From: Mytilisepta virgata | Lineage: Eukaryota; Mollusca; Bivalvia; Mytilida; Mytilidae | Length of the DNA: 64,000 nt | NCBI GenBank assembly: GCA_028015205.1 | Contig: CM051514.1 | Span: 44,532,150-44,596,149 of the forward strand | Direction: 5' to 3' | In this document: positions 12,201-22,370 of the stretch, piece after piece | Layout of the letters: each line of letters starts with the position of its first letter | Position numbering within the stretch: the stretch's first letter is position 1 | Notes under the pieces: model-generated | The model's input: only the letters and a program-made list of their open reading frames with translations | What the model was told of the DNA's origin: nothing | Database searches by the model: none | Position numbers and translations under genes: made by a program

Positions 12201-13692
12201 TTGCATTTTTGCATGGACGACAAAAGAAGATGTACTACTGATGTGTTGTGATTATATTTAATTCATCTGTTTTACTTTACATTATTTTATAGTTTAAATT
12301 TATATTTAATCCATACTAGGTGTGTTATATCCACAAGTACCAGAACGAGAACAGACAGATACTTTATGATTTGGGGTGTGCTGCTCGTGATGTAAGTGAA
12401 AATGTTAGATTAACTTCATCGTGTTCACTTGTGAACACAACTTTGGAAAAATTCCTTAAAAATAAAAATGAATTAATGAAAAGAAAAGAAAAGAAAAAAA
12501 AAAGAAAATTACTTTCAATAAAATGAAAATCAATATAGACAGTCAGTTTCACCTAAGTCAAAATTCGTCGTCCACACTTAATCCAATCAATTCTTTCTAT
12601 GAAATACAATGTATAATTTTGCACTTACTGAAAAAAGAAAAATATAATATATCACGTTTATGATCAAATTAGAAATTTCCTGACATGAACGTTTTTAATT
12701 AACAATTTCATTTATTAAGATATCAGACTTACATTACACAGCCTCAACCAGTATCATATAGGTATTTACATATCAGACTAACATTACACAGCCTCAACCA
12801 GAATCATATAGGTATTTACATATGCATGTAAATCGGTGGTTGTAAGAAATTGAGGAACCGAGAACGTTATAGCGACAAACATGTTCAACAAATTAGAAAA
12901 AATATTCAAGTACGATCAAGTTTAATTGATGGAGATGATACATTGACCCAGAAAGGTTGAACAACTATTGAGGAATGCATTATATTTCTGCTAATCTTTT
13001 ATCAAAATGAATACCGCTTTAGCAGCATACAATTTTAACACGGAAAGGTTTAATGCCCTAGAAACTTCCTGTCTTAATTAAAAAAAATTAACCGAAACAT
13101 ATACATGTACATACATGAAAGAATGAGGTTTACACAAATCGCCACAGGTTACACTCCATGAAACGCTCATTTATACCCATGAAAGTGTTCATAAACTTGG
13201 TTGAACGTTGTTGTGTTGCTGAGTCACTTCATAGAATATGGAATGGTCTTTGTTTCTATCTAAGAATGTTCTGCTAAAATAAGCACACATTTTAAAGGTA
13301 GAACTGTGAAATCATAAATCAATTCAATTCAGTTAATTTTTTGAAAGTATTGTACCATTGACTACAGCACAGTAACAATCGTTATATATACGTTTTCAAC
13401 ATTTAGGAGAAAATAATACAAAACTCACACGAAATCTACATGGTGTGAACGTAATTGAACTGGAGATCAAGAGATGCGAGGATATTAAATTACCGCTTTA
13501 TTAAAATATATATGTCATCAATATTGTTTTCAATACGAAAATTGAAAAGGAAATCGACAATACTGCTTTATAAAAATTCAGGTATGTCTTCAAGGACAGG
13601 CACATATGATTGGACGACGCGGATCTAAACATATGATGTGTGAAAGTTGCTGCAGTGGTCGTGACAATTGTAATTATGACCTTACATGCTGA
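6193..13692 (+). CDS. Two-domain Ly6/uPAR-like (three-finger type) secreted or surface protein, 5' end missing
   Basis: Seven spliced exons (6193-6240, 7532-7623, 8395-8517, 9026-9164, 10068-10153, 12320-12391, 13582-13692) join in one frame to about 222 residues plus an unseen N-terminus. The first exon encodes the hydrophobic stretch VIGIISSFVLFTS, read as a signal-peptide core. Two cysteine-rich domains follow, each encoded by three exons and each with 12 cysteines. The shared pattern is CLSC at the start, a later CY(V/I) at an exon boundary, GC-x5-C, and an end of C-x2-CC-x4/5-CN. That ending and the spacing fit Ly6/uPAR domains, although these copies carry extra cysteines. Function is unknown; such proteins are usually secreted or GPI-anchored. 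No GPI signal is seen before the stop. Confidence 0.75.
6241..7531. other. Intron 1 of the visible Ly6-like gene
   Basis: Contains a copy of a dispersed repeat at about 6905-7085 and no other recognisable feature. Confidence 0.5.
6905..7085. repeat. Dispersed repeat family, copy a
   Basis: Contains cgatttacgactcatcag, then gttgtgctcaag, a run of aaaccaaaac words and ccaaaatgaccaaaag. The same ordered words occur at about 16241-16412 and 62855-63265 and, degraded, at 51911-52230. I do not know the family. Confidence 0.7.
7532..7623 (+). CDS. Ly6-like gene, domain 1 exon a
   Basis: 92 nt, phase 1 in and phase 0 out, ending gag|gtaagt. It encodes NALRCLSCQN then a loop with two more cysteines (PSC, TTC). 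The acceptor is a weak cgtaag, but frame, donor and homology to exon 10068-10153 support it. Confidence 0.7.
8395..8517 (+). CDS. Ly6-like gene, domain 1 exon b
   Basis: 123 nt, phase 0 in and out. It starts VCYVEKYK and ends FGCTSPQ. It is 17 residues longer than its counterpart at 12320-12391 because of a loop rich in Gly, Trp and Tyr. Confidence 0.78.
9026..9164 (+). CDS. Ly6-like gene, domain 1 exon c
   Basis: 139 nt, phase 0 in and phase 1 out, donor gtaagt. It encodes LCATDTSN and then CRDCCNGYRCN, the CC-x4-CN ending typical of Ly6/uPAR domains. A longer ORF overlapping in another frame is a shadow. Confidence 0.75.
9165..10067. other. Ly6-like gene intron, domain 1 to domain 2
   Basis: No gene was recognised. 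Two short repeats are visible: caaatatggcttga at about 9475 and 9554, and ggtcttttaaaatatatttt at about 9957 and 10012. Confidence 0.4.
10068..10153 (+). CDS. Ly6-like gene, domain 2 exon a
   Basis: 86 nt, phase 1 in and phase 0 out, acceptor attctag, donor gag|gtaagc. It encodes MNCLSCEGVTNPKYC followed by HKC, aligning with exon 7532-7623. Confidence 0.8.
10948..11216 (+). mobile_element. tRNA-derived SINE
   Basis: The head resembles a class II (Leu/Ser type) tRNA: an A box in ggccgagtggtcta near 10958 and a B box ggttcgaatc at 11025-11034. It continues into a non-tRNA body with ctccgggtactccggcttcc, a word I recall from mollusc SINEs, and ends in an aaacaaac tail. Because of that body I call it a SINE and not a tRNA gene. 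A reversed degraded copy lies at 29181-29330. Confidence 0.8.
11382..11565 (+). mobile_element. 3' tail of RT retroelement, tail type A
   Basis: Reads in reverse complement as 14649-14860: gactgcttacttttccggag, tgtagtgcatgttttgtctt and tatccctttggtatttcttg are shared. No coding part is attached, so this is a 5'-truncated insertion. Confidence 0.75.
12320..12391 (+). CDS. Ly6-like gene, domain 2 exon b
   Basis: 72 nt, phase 0 in and out, acceptor catactag, donor gtaagt. It encodes VCYIHKYQNENRQ and ends LGCAARD, matching exon 8395-8517 without the extra loop. Confidence 0.82.
12392..13581. other. Last Ly6-like gene intron
   Basis: Contains a purine-rich a/g tract at about 12478-12510 and a 50-bp duplication at 12719-12820; nothing else was recognised. 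Confidence 0.5.
12719..12820. repeat. 50-bp direct duplication
   Basis: Two adjacent copies of a ~50-bp unit containing cattacacagcctcaaccag and atcatataggtatttacata, differing at two positions. Confidence 0.85.
13582..13692 (+). CDS. Ly6-like gene, domain 2 exon c with stop
   Basis: Starts VCLQGQAHMIG, contains CESCCSGRDNCN and ends DLTC then TGA at 13690-13692. One base after the stop is a gtaagt donor, exactly where the homologous exon 9026-9164 splices and in the same phase. The ancestral exon probably continued, and the TGA now ends the protein. Confidence 0.8.
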   Translation, partial: VCLQGQAHMIGRRGSKHMMCESCCSGRDNCNYDLTC

Positions 13693-14648
13693 AGTAAGTA
13701 TATAAATGTACATACACGTTTTTATATATGTTTTTATATGCTCGTTTTTAAGGCAAGTATGCAAGTTAGCGGAAAATGTGACTAGTTTAACACTGCTGTT
13801 TGTTGTTGCTCAGTGATCTTTTTATACAATCAACTATTTATTTTTTATTTTAGTTTTTTTTCAATTTGGTTCTATTTTCATTATCTATTACATCCTTTAA
13901 ATTATCCCTAATTTGAACTCCGTTAATGGCACCCGTCATATTGCCAGTGAGTAGATGCCAGTAAATTTTCAATAAAGTTTCATAACAAAACAGGGAATCC
14001 AAGGGAAATGTTATAATCAAAATCCGACAAACCGGGAAAGCCGAGAGGCACGGAAACACCCAGAACAACTGGAAAGCAAAATTCATACTCCTGATCTGGA
14101 ACATGCATGTAAATGAAAATAGTGGGTTTAACAAGGTTTTACGGCATGCCAATCCTCCCACTTATATGACAATTGCTACATTAATTCTGAGCTGCCAAAA
14201 CAACCGACACATACATTACAAGTCGCATCAGTAAGTAAAGTGGGCAATATAGTTCAAGAAATTTCATCAAGACCACCCGTAATAACATGAATATCAAGTC
14301 TTGATATCTGCCAAATAATTTTTTGAGGGAACGAAGAGGGCATGATTTTTTTCATAGCCTTGATTCACCAGTGTACTTCTCGGACGCTTGTGTCTAAATT
14401 GGAATTCCTAGTAGTCGCTACAGTTCTAGCTTAGCGAATTAATTGAGAGATATAGTCTCCGGAAGCAGATATATTACTACTTAGGTGTGGAAAATGAATG
14501 TCAAAATTAAATTATCACGTCTCTTGTCATAAATTTTGGCGCTAAGTCGACCACCATTGTTATCATATTCGAGATGGAAGGTCTAAGAAAGAGGCTAAGG
14601 AAGAAGAATGGGTTGTTTCTTTAATTTCATGTTCTGAAGGATATATGT
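13693..14648. other. Intergenic DNA 3' of the Ly6-like gene
   Basis: A possible AATAAA poly(A) signal lies at 13971-13976. The stretch 13850-14200 resembles repetitive DNA I associate with bivalve genomes, but I cannot name it. No gene was recognised. Confidence 0.35.
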
Positions 14649-15561
14649 AAAGTCAAGAAATACCAAAGGGATATTCGAAGGGGAGAAAAATCGTAACTAC
14701 TGACAAACTGCGGAGAACAACGAAGACAAGACCAAAACAATGCATGCACTACAATTAAAAACTAAAAACATATAAACAGCATGGACCCCACCAAAAAACC
14801 GGGGGTAGACTCAGGTGCTCCGGAAGAGTAAGCAGTCTCTGCTTCCTGCAGGACACTCGCCATGCTGTCCATGTCAAATCCGATATGCGGAAGGGATGAT
14901 ATCAATGGAACAGGTCCATTTTCATTTGGGACACGGTTTTTTCATACCTGTCAACCAAGTCATGATGACGCCCATAAAACTTTAATAAGGTTGACTTCAG
15001 CCTAGGAGCAACGTACCCCTGTCTGAGCAACTTTTCTGTCAGAAGCTGGGCTCTGTCCAGGAAGTCAATGTATATGTCACAAGCTCTGGAATAACGTATG
15101 AGTTGTGAATATATACTCCATACGCCGGTGCTTCTGGAAAATTGCCGCTCAAAAATGGGAAGTTGACGATTGGAAAGTCAAAGTCATCCCGTTTGTCGTA
15201 AAGTTTTGTATTCAACCTTCCTCTGGTGTCAATTTCGAGGTGAAGGTCAAGATAAGATGCAGACTTGGCAGTGTCTGTTGTATCCTTAATTTCGAGCTCA
15301 TTGGGATAGATGAGATGTAAGAAATTCCCAAAACGTGAATTGTTGAGTGATAAGACATCATCTATGAAGCGGAAGCTGAAATTAAAGGTACGAGCTAATT
15401 TCTTCAGTTTTTCCTTAAGAAGCCCGTCAAGGAAGTCTGCCTCATATGAGTAAAGGAACAAGTCGGCCAGTAGTGGCGCACAATTAGTACCCATAGGAAT
15501 GCCAATTGGCTGTTGGAAAACATGTCCACCAATTTGAAAAAATATGTTGTCGATATATTAG
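14649..15561 (-). mobile_element. 5'-truncated reverse-transcriptase retroelement (Penelope-like or non-LTR)
   Basis: On the minus strand an open stretch (15494 to 15039) encodes a reverse-transcriptase fragment. It contains GIPMGTNCAPLLADLFLYS (its start lies just upstream, in the same frame), FRFIDDVLSLNN with the catalytic Asp pair, and SASYLDLHLEID. It then runs into tail type A (14649-14880). The fragment lacks the rest of the polymerase and any endonuclease, so it is a dead insertion. Similar fragments recur at 39921-40560 and 53868-54400. The Penelope-like assignment is from memory of motif style and is uncertain. Confidence 0.75.
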
Positions 15562-17400
15562 TGGAATCCATTTTTCATTGTCGGATTAAGAATATTATCA
15601 ATATATCTATAGGTGAAATTGAAGGACCTACAAATAGCTTCTATTTTCTTTTCCTTCTCTAAATTTTAAAAGAACCCCGTCTCACATGGGTGTAAAATAT
15701 AATTGAAGATATCAAACGTGAGATAGCTACTTAATATCGGCCAATCAATTCGTGATGAAATTAACAGAGGCTGAACATAAACCTGTCTTAGAAGTTTATC
15801 TAAGCAATCTCTCCATATCGGTAAAATCATTGTATATATCACCCGTATGGCTGTAACAAATCAACTGTGATGTGTGCATCCTAAAATTGTATAATTTATC
15901 AGAGAAGGAAATTATTGAACGCTCGTTCTTTGAAAATGACAATTTAAGATAGGAAAGATGGAGATGGTAGCTAGTACCTCATAATGTTGATTTGGCATCA
16001 CTTTGTTAAAGACATAGATGCGGTAATTGCGAAATTATGCATGCATTTTGTCTAACAAAGTGTTACCATATTATTTCGAAATACACGTATAAAATATATG
16101 AACATACAATATTTGGCTTTCAAAGATAAAAAATGTCAGCCAACGCCTTATCTAGATGTGATATTTTGCAAAGGAAAATGCGAAAATTCATTTCTTAACA
16201 TTTGAGTAAAAAGTGTTGTGACGTCATTAGCATTTAAATTCGTTGATATCAGTTTTGATGTACAAGATGTGCACATGTCGATTTAGGACTCATCAGTTGT
16301 GCTCAAGGCATATAATGTTGAAAACCAAAACAATAACCCGAAAAAGTTTAAGAGCAAATTCAAAAATACCAAAATGACCAAAAGGGGTAAAGCGAAAACC
16401 TTCTAAGGACATAGCTATCACAGTCGATATCTGTTCCAAAGATGTCTAGATATGAGACATTAGCCTTCTAAGCAATGTCATAGACTGATTTTAGAGAATT
16501 TAAGTTTAGAAAATACCAACATTGCTGTTCTTATCGTAATGTTTATTTTTTTTCTATTTACAGCTTCACAGAAATAGTAGAATGATGAGACGGCGAAAAT
16601 TATAATTGTTAATTGTTATAGATTTCCAGCTTTAATAAATCCGAAATTTTTCAATTATCCCTTTTCTTTTCAAATATACACCGTTTATATATAGGTATGC
16701 CATGTATGTAATGTGAACGTTTTTCAAAACCCATTATATATTATGAAATTATTACATGGCCGTTTCTTTATTGGCTTTGATATTACGCAAGATACTGGTG
16801 TCACTTTTATGTAAAAACATAATTATCTTGTATCCTTTTCATATATTGCTTTAGAATAAAAATAAGTTTGTGTGATTGCATATCAACCAAAAGATTGTTT
16901 GAGGTAGAATTCAGTCATAATTTGTGGTGTAGTCAGAATATTTATAAATGTTATTTGATCTTATATGTGCCAATTACGTCATCTTAGGCTGTCTCGCGTT
17001 ACACAAAACTTGTACAATGCCATGTAGCGTAATAAGCAATCGCCCAAACATTCATTTTACGCAAATTCTTACAATTTTCGGCAAGTGCACTTCACGACGT
17101 TTTAAAATTATGACGTCAATTTTTTCAACGTTTGGATTTGGAAAAATCGAAAGAGGAATGAAGGATAAAAAATATCCCAACTACATGTTGTTCAATATAT
17201 GAGCATACATAATTATAAGCCATAGTTGTCATGATATAAAAAGACGTAAGTACTAATTTATGTTAACCAAACAAGATTGCTAGACGTAGCCATATGTCCT
17301 TGCCGCAGAGAAAAGTCGAAGCCGCACAAGATATACAAAATATGTATTATTGAAATGGCGGCACAGTATGGATTTCAACGCATATTTAAAGAATTGCAGT
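15562..17400. other. Intergenic DNA with retroelement remnants
   Basis: The minus strand of 15540-15720 carries degraded words of a related RT (YIDNILNP) with stops. A dispersed-repeat copy lies at 16241-16412. No gene was recognised. Confidence 0.4.
16241..16412. repeat. Dispersed repeat family, copy b
   Basis: Shares cgatttaggactcatcag, gttgtgctcaaggc and ccaaaatgaccaaaaggggt with the copies at 6905-7085 and 62855-63265. Confidence 0.75.
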
Positions 17401-17409
17401 ACATTAAAA

Positions 17410-17790
17410 ATAAAAATTTGCGTCCACAAACTGTTCCTGTAGTGTACAAAAACATTTAAGTTCCAAAAAATTTGTCGAATCAAAATTGCGATGCGATAGG
17501 AGCAAGTAAATGTGATGACTAACAATCCCAAAAAATTTTAACGAAATCTGATCAGCAGTCTCAGAAGAGTTGCTTCCGCACAGTGTTCATATAGTGTTGA
17601 CTGAAGAAAAAAGTTAGTCCCCTAACTCCCGTAAAATTTGTCAAATCAAAATGAAGGTGCTATAGGATCAAGTACATATGGTGATTAACAGTCCTACAAA
17701 ATTTGAACGAAATCTGATCAGCGGTCTTAGATAGAGGAGTTGCGTCCACAAAGTGTTCTTATAGTGTCGAGGCGTGGCGCAAAAAAGTAC
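17410..17790. repeat. ~170-bp tandem duplication
   Basis: Two diverged copies (about 17465-17610 and 17630-17780) share aacgaaatctgatcagc and tagtgt words. A further partial piece (gcgtccacaaactgttc) lies at about 17420. Confidence 0.7.
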
Positions 17791-19050
17791 ATGTCCTAAA
17801 AATCCCTTTTGAAATAATTGTCCAATAGAGGTCATAATGAGATTGTATTTGTACTACTAGTATATCTTTTGACTTATTTTCCGAAAATTATACATTTCAA
17901 TGAATACTAACAAAATGTACATTTATTTCCCTTTATAATGATTTTAAATGGGTAACGGTTCTTCTTACAAGCTAAGCAATCGAAATGAATTGCTATGTCC
18001 AATAAAATGTGTTAACATCATATCGTATTTTTTTGTTGTCTTTTTCCCGTCCTTTTTTCAGGCACTTAATAATACAGCTGGTTATTGATTATTTGGTTCT
18101 ATTAAAGATACATATCAAGTGATAATGAAATGAATTATTATTCTTGAAATATAGATATTTACAAACCCATAAATTGACAATACCTAAAGTATGGGGTTAC
18201 AATGTAGGACACTATTAAACATTCATTCACATGTAGTGTATAGAATATTTTGATAATTAATTGATGATAATCTGAAAACTGGCATTGTTGAAATATTTGT
18301 AAGTTTTTACAATTCATGCAAAAAATTAACAAAGATTTTTCACCTTTTTTAGGGAATCGAAAATAAAATGTCGACCAAAGAAAAAATCTACAAACAACAA
18401 AAAGTTTTGAAGCACCGAGAACAAAAACTTGCTTCATACTACAAAAACAAAATAGCTAAACCTAAACAGTAAAAAACTACAAAAGAAGCTGTTAGAAAGC
18501 GGAATTAGAGAACCAAGAAAGAATAAACGAGGAATAGGAGGTATAGAGAATCAATTTGGTGTACAATTACTGCTTAACAAGTATATATTTGTCCAATGAA
18601 CAGTGCATGCCCCGCCAATGGTGTAAGTATTTACTAAATAGAATTACATTTGTATATTGTTGACTTTGAATTCCTTACCTAGGGTAGATGAAATACTATC
18701 TCAGTACTTCACGAAAAACCACCTTCAACCTGAACCTTAACCGAGATTTCTAATATTGAAATCCATAAAGAAAATCAAAGTCGATGACCCATGAACTCAA
18801 GGTCACAGGACAGACCGACGAACTATATGCCCGGCTTGCCTTACAGGCGGGGCATAAAAATTAATTGACGACATGGTAATATGGAAACATATTTTAGCAA
18901 CAGGACGAATAAGTATAGATCCGTCAAAAAATTAAAGCGGCTTTGCCAACTATCACAATCGCAGCATACTTACAACGCTCGAAATCACCTACTATAGAAG
19001 TCCTAAGATATCTAGAAATAATATCTACAACGGAAGAAGTGTGAAAAATC
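17791..19050. other. Intergenic DNA, no gene recognised
   Basis: AT-rich sequence. The only notable segment is around 18600-18850, where gcccggcttgcc and ggcggggcat words look like the end of a repetitive element. Confidence 0.35.
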
Positions 19051-19052
19051 AG

Positions 19053-19224
19053 CAATCCAGGATACCAAGACGACAATAAACAGCTGTAAAACTAGAAGAT
19101 CGAAACAAGTAACGACTTCAAGGAATGATTTCGTGGCTATCCAGGATACCAAGACGACAATAAACAGCTGTAAAACTAGAAGATCGAAACAAGCAACGAC
19201 TTCAAGAAATGTTTTCGTGGCTTC
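19053..19224. repeat. 86-bp direct duplication
   Basis: Two adjacent near-identical copies beginning at 19053 and 19139 (atccaggataccaagacgac). The overlapping minus-strand ORF is a product of this repeat. Confidence 0.85.
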
Positions 19225-21330
19225 CATCAGCCCATTAGACGTTTAAGCAAAGGCGGCAGAATAAGAACAAATATACTGAAATCGGATACATCCTGTTGGA
19301 CCTATACATGCACAAAAACGATTAGCATATAATTTTTTGATAAAACCAGCCATATGGCGCCGTACAAGAAATAAGGGCATCAAGCGCGAAAGGATCGGAC
19401 CAAATAATTATACAAGTCACATGGTACATACACTGTATTCTGGAAAAAATTCAAACCGAGGTATATCTTGATTTTATTAGAGAAGATCCGTCGATAAAGT
19501 TCTTTTGCAAAGAATATATTATTCGGCAGGATAGACAGATCTGCTGCTGTATCACTTTAAAATTAAAAAAAAACTATTTTAATCGAATAGAATTCCGTCT
19601 AGACAAGAGTATCAGATATGTTACCTCAATAAGTGTGGAACGATAAAAGTCACAATACCCAAATTCGAACTTGATCTGTGTGTTGTGATAATAAGCATTA
19701 TGTACTAGTTTATAAACATTTGGCTAAAGCAAGTTTTAGTTAGAGGTTGAAAACCATTTCGAACGGACATTGGTAACAGTTAAGGTATCGGCATAGAAAA
19801 CAGCAGTATATCAATGACCCAAGAAGGCATTAAAAGTTAAAAAAAAACACAACCTTCCCGTCGTTGCCACCAGAGGAGTTTCCGACCTTCTGATGTGAAT
19901 CTTAGTATTCGTGTAAAGGACCATTAAGTTGTTGAAAAACGAACAAAAATCAAATCAAATCAAATCAAATAAAATAGATAAATAAAAGAAAATAAATATA
20001 TCAATAAAAACAAAAACATTTTTGCACAAGCAAGCTGTTTTGTCATGATTTGCTGTGACGGAACATCGTCACTTCCGTAATTGAAGTCTCAGGAAAATAT
20101 TAATTAATTTATTTTGATTGAGATTCTACACCGATGCAGCCCCTTAAAGGTACAAATGTAGATAGTGGTCATTATCTATTTATTCTAACTAACATCATCG
20201 ATTATTTGACGATATAACGTCGAGGAAAATTACTATACACTCGACGAAGTATAACATACTTGAATGTGTGATTTTGTTTTTGGGGTATCATTAAGTTTTC
20301 CAACGAAGTGGGAGACTTATATAGCATTTCTACTAAAAAAATGAAACTTTATTAATAAGTACATGAAAACATTTTTCTTATTGTTTCCAGTGTAAATATT
20401 CATAAGCATTCTAAAAAAATTAAATCATCGTTACTAAAATGGGGAAAAATGGTTACAAGATATTGCCAAGTTCTTTGGATGAAAGTTTGAAGTTGCTAAA
20501 AAGACTCAAAAGACTGAAATTTCCAAAGGCTCCTCTGTACTGTTACCTTATTAAAGTCAGATGTTGTTCTGGAGTTATGTCGCCTTGTCCATAAAAAATC
20601 AAATATGCACGAAAAATCACAAAATTAGCAATTTTCGGGTAAATTAAAAAAAGTGTCGAATTCGATGTGCTCAATATATCTTGTTAAAATTTGAAACATT
20701 TGTTAGGATAAGTATCTTATAATGGTCAACTGCTAATCAATGCTAAACATATAGCTTCAACATTTATTTTGTGTGTTAATTTAATGAAGTTTTACCCTTG
20801 GCTTAATGAAATACGTCAGGTAAAAAGCCTAACTTATAGTTTTTGATTTGCAATCTTTATCGAACTTTTTTTTTCTTCCTCTCCGATTTTGTTCGTTAGA
20901 GTTCTCAATAATGGATCTGAGATTTTCCATGATTAAAGATAAATGTTTCTTGATGTGCCTAATACTATTCATTTTTCGATGGGTGTCACTGAGAAGTATA
21001 ATGAGCAGTTCAAAGAGGCTAGGGGTTTACTATGGGACCCTATGGGGAATTTTTTTTCTGTCGAAAAACTCTACGAGAGTGACTCATGTCATATAATTTA
21101 TTATACACCGTGACAACACCCATTAAATTACCTATACCTCGTTCCTCTTGGGGAAGGGGGGGGGGGGGGGGGGTCATCCCCACACCCGAAAGTAGATAAT
21201 TTTGAAAAATATCATATGCAGTTAACATCCATAGCTTTAATAGCTTTAAATCATATATTTATTATTCTCCGTAACAAGACGCATTAAATGACATGAACCT
21301 CATTCTTTCAGTAGGATGATCCTCACCTTC
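19225..21330. other. Intergenic DNA with simple repeats
   Basis: Holds a (CAAAT)4 microsatellite at 19951-19970 and an 18-base G run at 21156-21173. No gene was recognised. Confidence 0.5.
21156..21173. repeat. 18-base poly-G run
   Basis: Uninterrupted G run just upstream of the ~135-bp tandem repeats. Its exact length may be an assembly artefact. Confidence 0.9.
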
Positions 21331-21358
21331 ATAAATCAATTAAGTCCAATTATGTCAT

Positions 21359-21797
21359 AAACCGTTAAAATCCCCACCCCTAAACCATATATTTTCTTAT
21401 TTCTTATGGTAAGACGCACCAAATGACCCATACCTAGCTTCACTAAGGGGTTATCGCCACTGCCATCAAATAAAATATGCTCAATTATTTCAAAAACCGT
21501 TAAAATCCCCACCCCTAAACCATATATTTTCTTATTCCCCATGGTAAGACGCACCAAATGACACATAACTGGCCTCCCCCGGGGGTTATCACTACTCTTA
21601 TCAAATGAATAATGTTCCATTATCTCATAAACCGTTAAAATCCCCACCCCTAAACAATATATTTTCTTATTCCCCATGGGGTAAGCGAGGTATGTGTAAT
21701 TTGGTGCGTCTTACCATGGGGAATAAGAAAATATATTGTTTAGGGGTGGGGGTTTTAACAGTTTATGAGATAATGGAACATTATTCATTTGATGGGA
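21359..21797. repeat. ~135-bp tandem array ending in an inverted copy
   Basis: The word aaaccgttaaaatccccacc begins at 21359, 21494 and 21629, a 135-bp period. The last copy (21599-21680) is repeated in inverted orientation at 21715-21797, giving ~80-bp arms around a ~34-bp spacer. More diverged pieces follow near 21990-22150. Confidence 0.88.
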
Positions 21798-22331
21798 GTG
21801 GTAATAAATATCTCATAAATTTTCGACGGTCAAGGAAGGCATAATACTGGCACTGAGAGCGATGCGTATAAACACTACCGTGACTCCCCTTTAAATGATA
21901 CATACCTCATTACTCAATGAGTGTCATTCTCGCCCCTTCAGCCACTTATCTTGAATTATATAAAATGATAATCTCAACCCCTCGAATCATAAGTCTCTAA
22001 TTATCCCTGCCCCTAAATCACATATTTTCTTTTTCTCCATGATAAGACAAAAATATTCATAAAAACCTAAAACCCTCACCAAAAAATGGGGTCATCCTCG
22101 CCCCTCAAATCAATAATTTTCAAAAGCCGTAAAATTTGTTATCCCTTTAACACGTTTTAATACGCGATGTTCAAATCTCATAAACCATTTAAATATTGAT
22201 ACAAGGAAGACATCAATGTATCAGACATAATATGTAATAAATTAAATATATATTATTTCATTTGCTTGGTCATAAATTAAAAAAATTCTTGTTGAGTTGC
22301 AATGTATTTTTTTTATATAAATATGATTCAG

Positions 22332-22370
22332 ATAACACTGACTTGATGTCGGGAGGACTTATCACGGCAG
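22332..22370 (+). other. Orphan exon-like segment, possible 5' UTR exon
   Basis: 39 nt bounded by a pyrimidine-rich acceptor (tgattcag) and a strong donor (cag|gtaaga). Two of the three frames have stops. It lies 1.1 kb upstream of the signal-peptide exon at 23444 and could be a non-coding first or second exon of that gene. Transcript data would be needed. Confidence 0.3.

Larger units (their letters stand above)
10154..12319. other. Ly6-like gene intron holding a SINE and a retroelement tail
   Basis: This 2.2-kb intron contains a tRNA-derived SINE (10948-11216) and a + strand 3' tail of the RT element family (11382-11565). Nothing else was recognised. Confidence 0.6.

Noticed and set aside
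11764..12241. Several overlapping ORFs on both strands
   Set aside because: No homology, no codon pattern, and they lie inside an intron of the Ly6-like gene.
13850..14161. 103-codon minus-strand ORF
   Set aside because: It lies in probable repetitive DNA, and the translation shows no recognisable domain.
20848..21096. 82-codon + strand ORF rich in Leu and Phe
   Set aside because: Hydrophobic composition is expected from T-rich DNA; no splice context or homologue seen.
21336..21844. Repeated-peptide ORFs on both strands (MGNKKIYGLGVGILT)
   Set aside because: These are translations of the 135-bp tandem repeat and its inverted copy, not a protein with real internal repeats.
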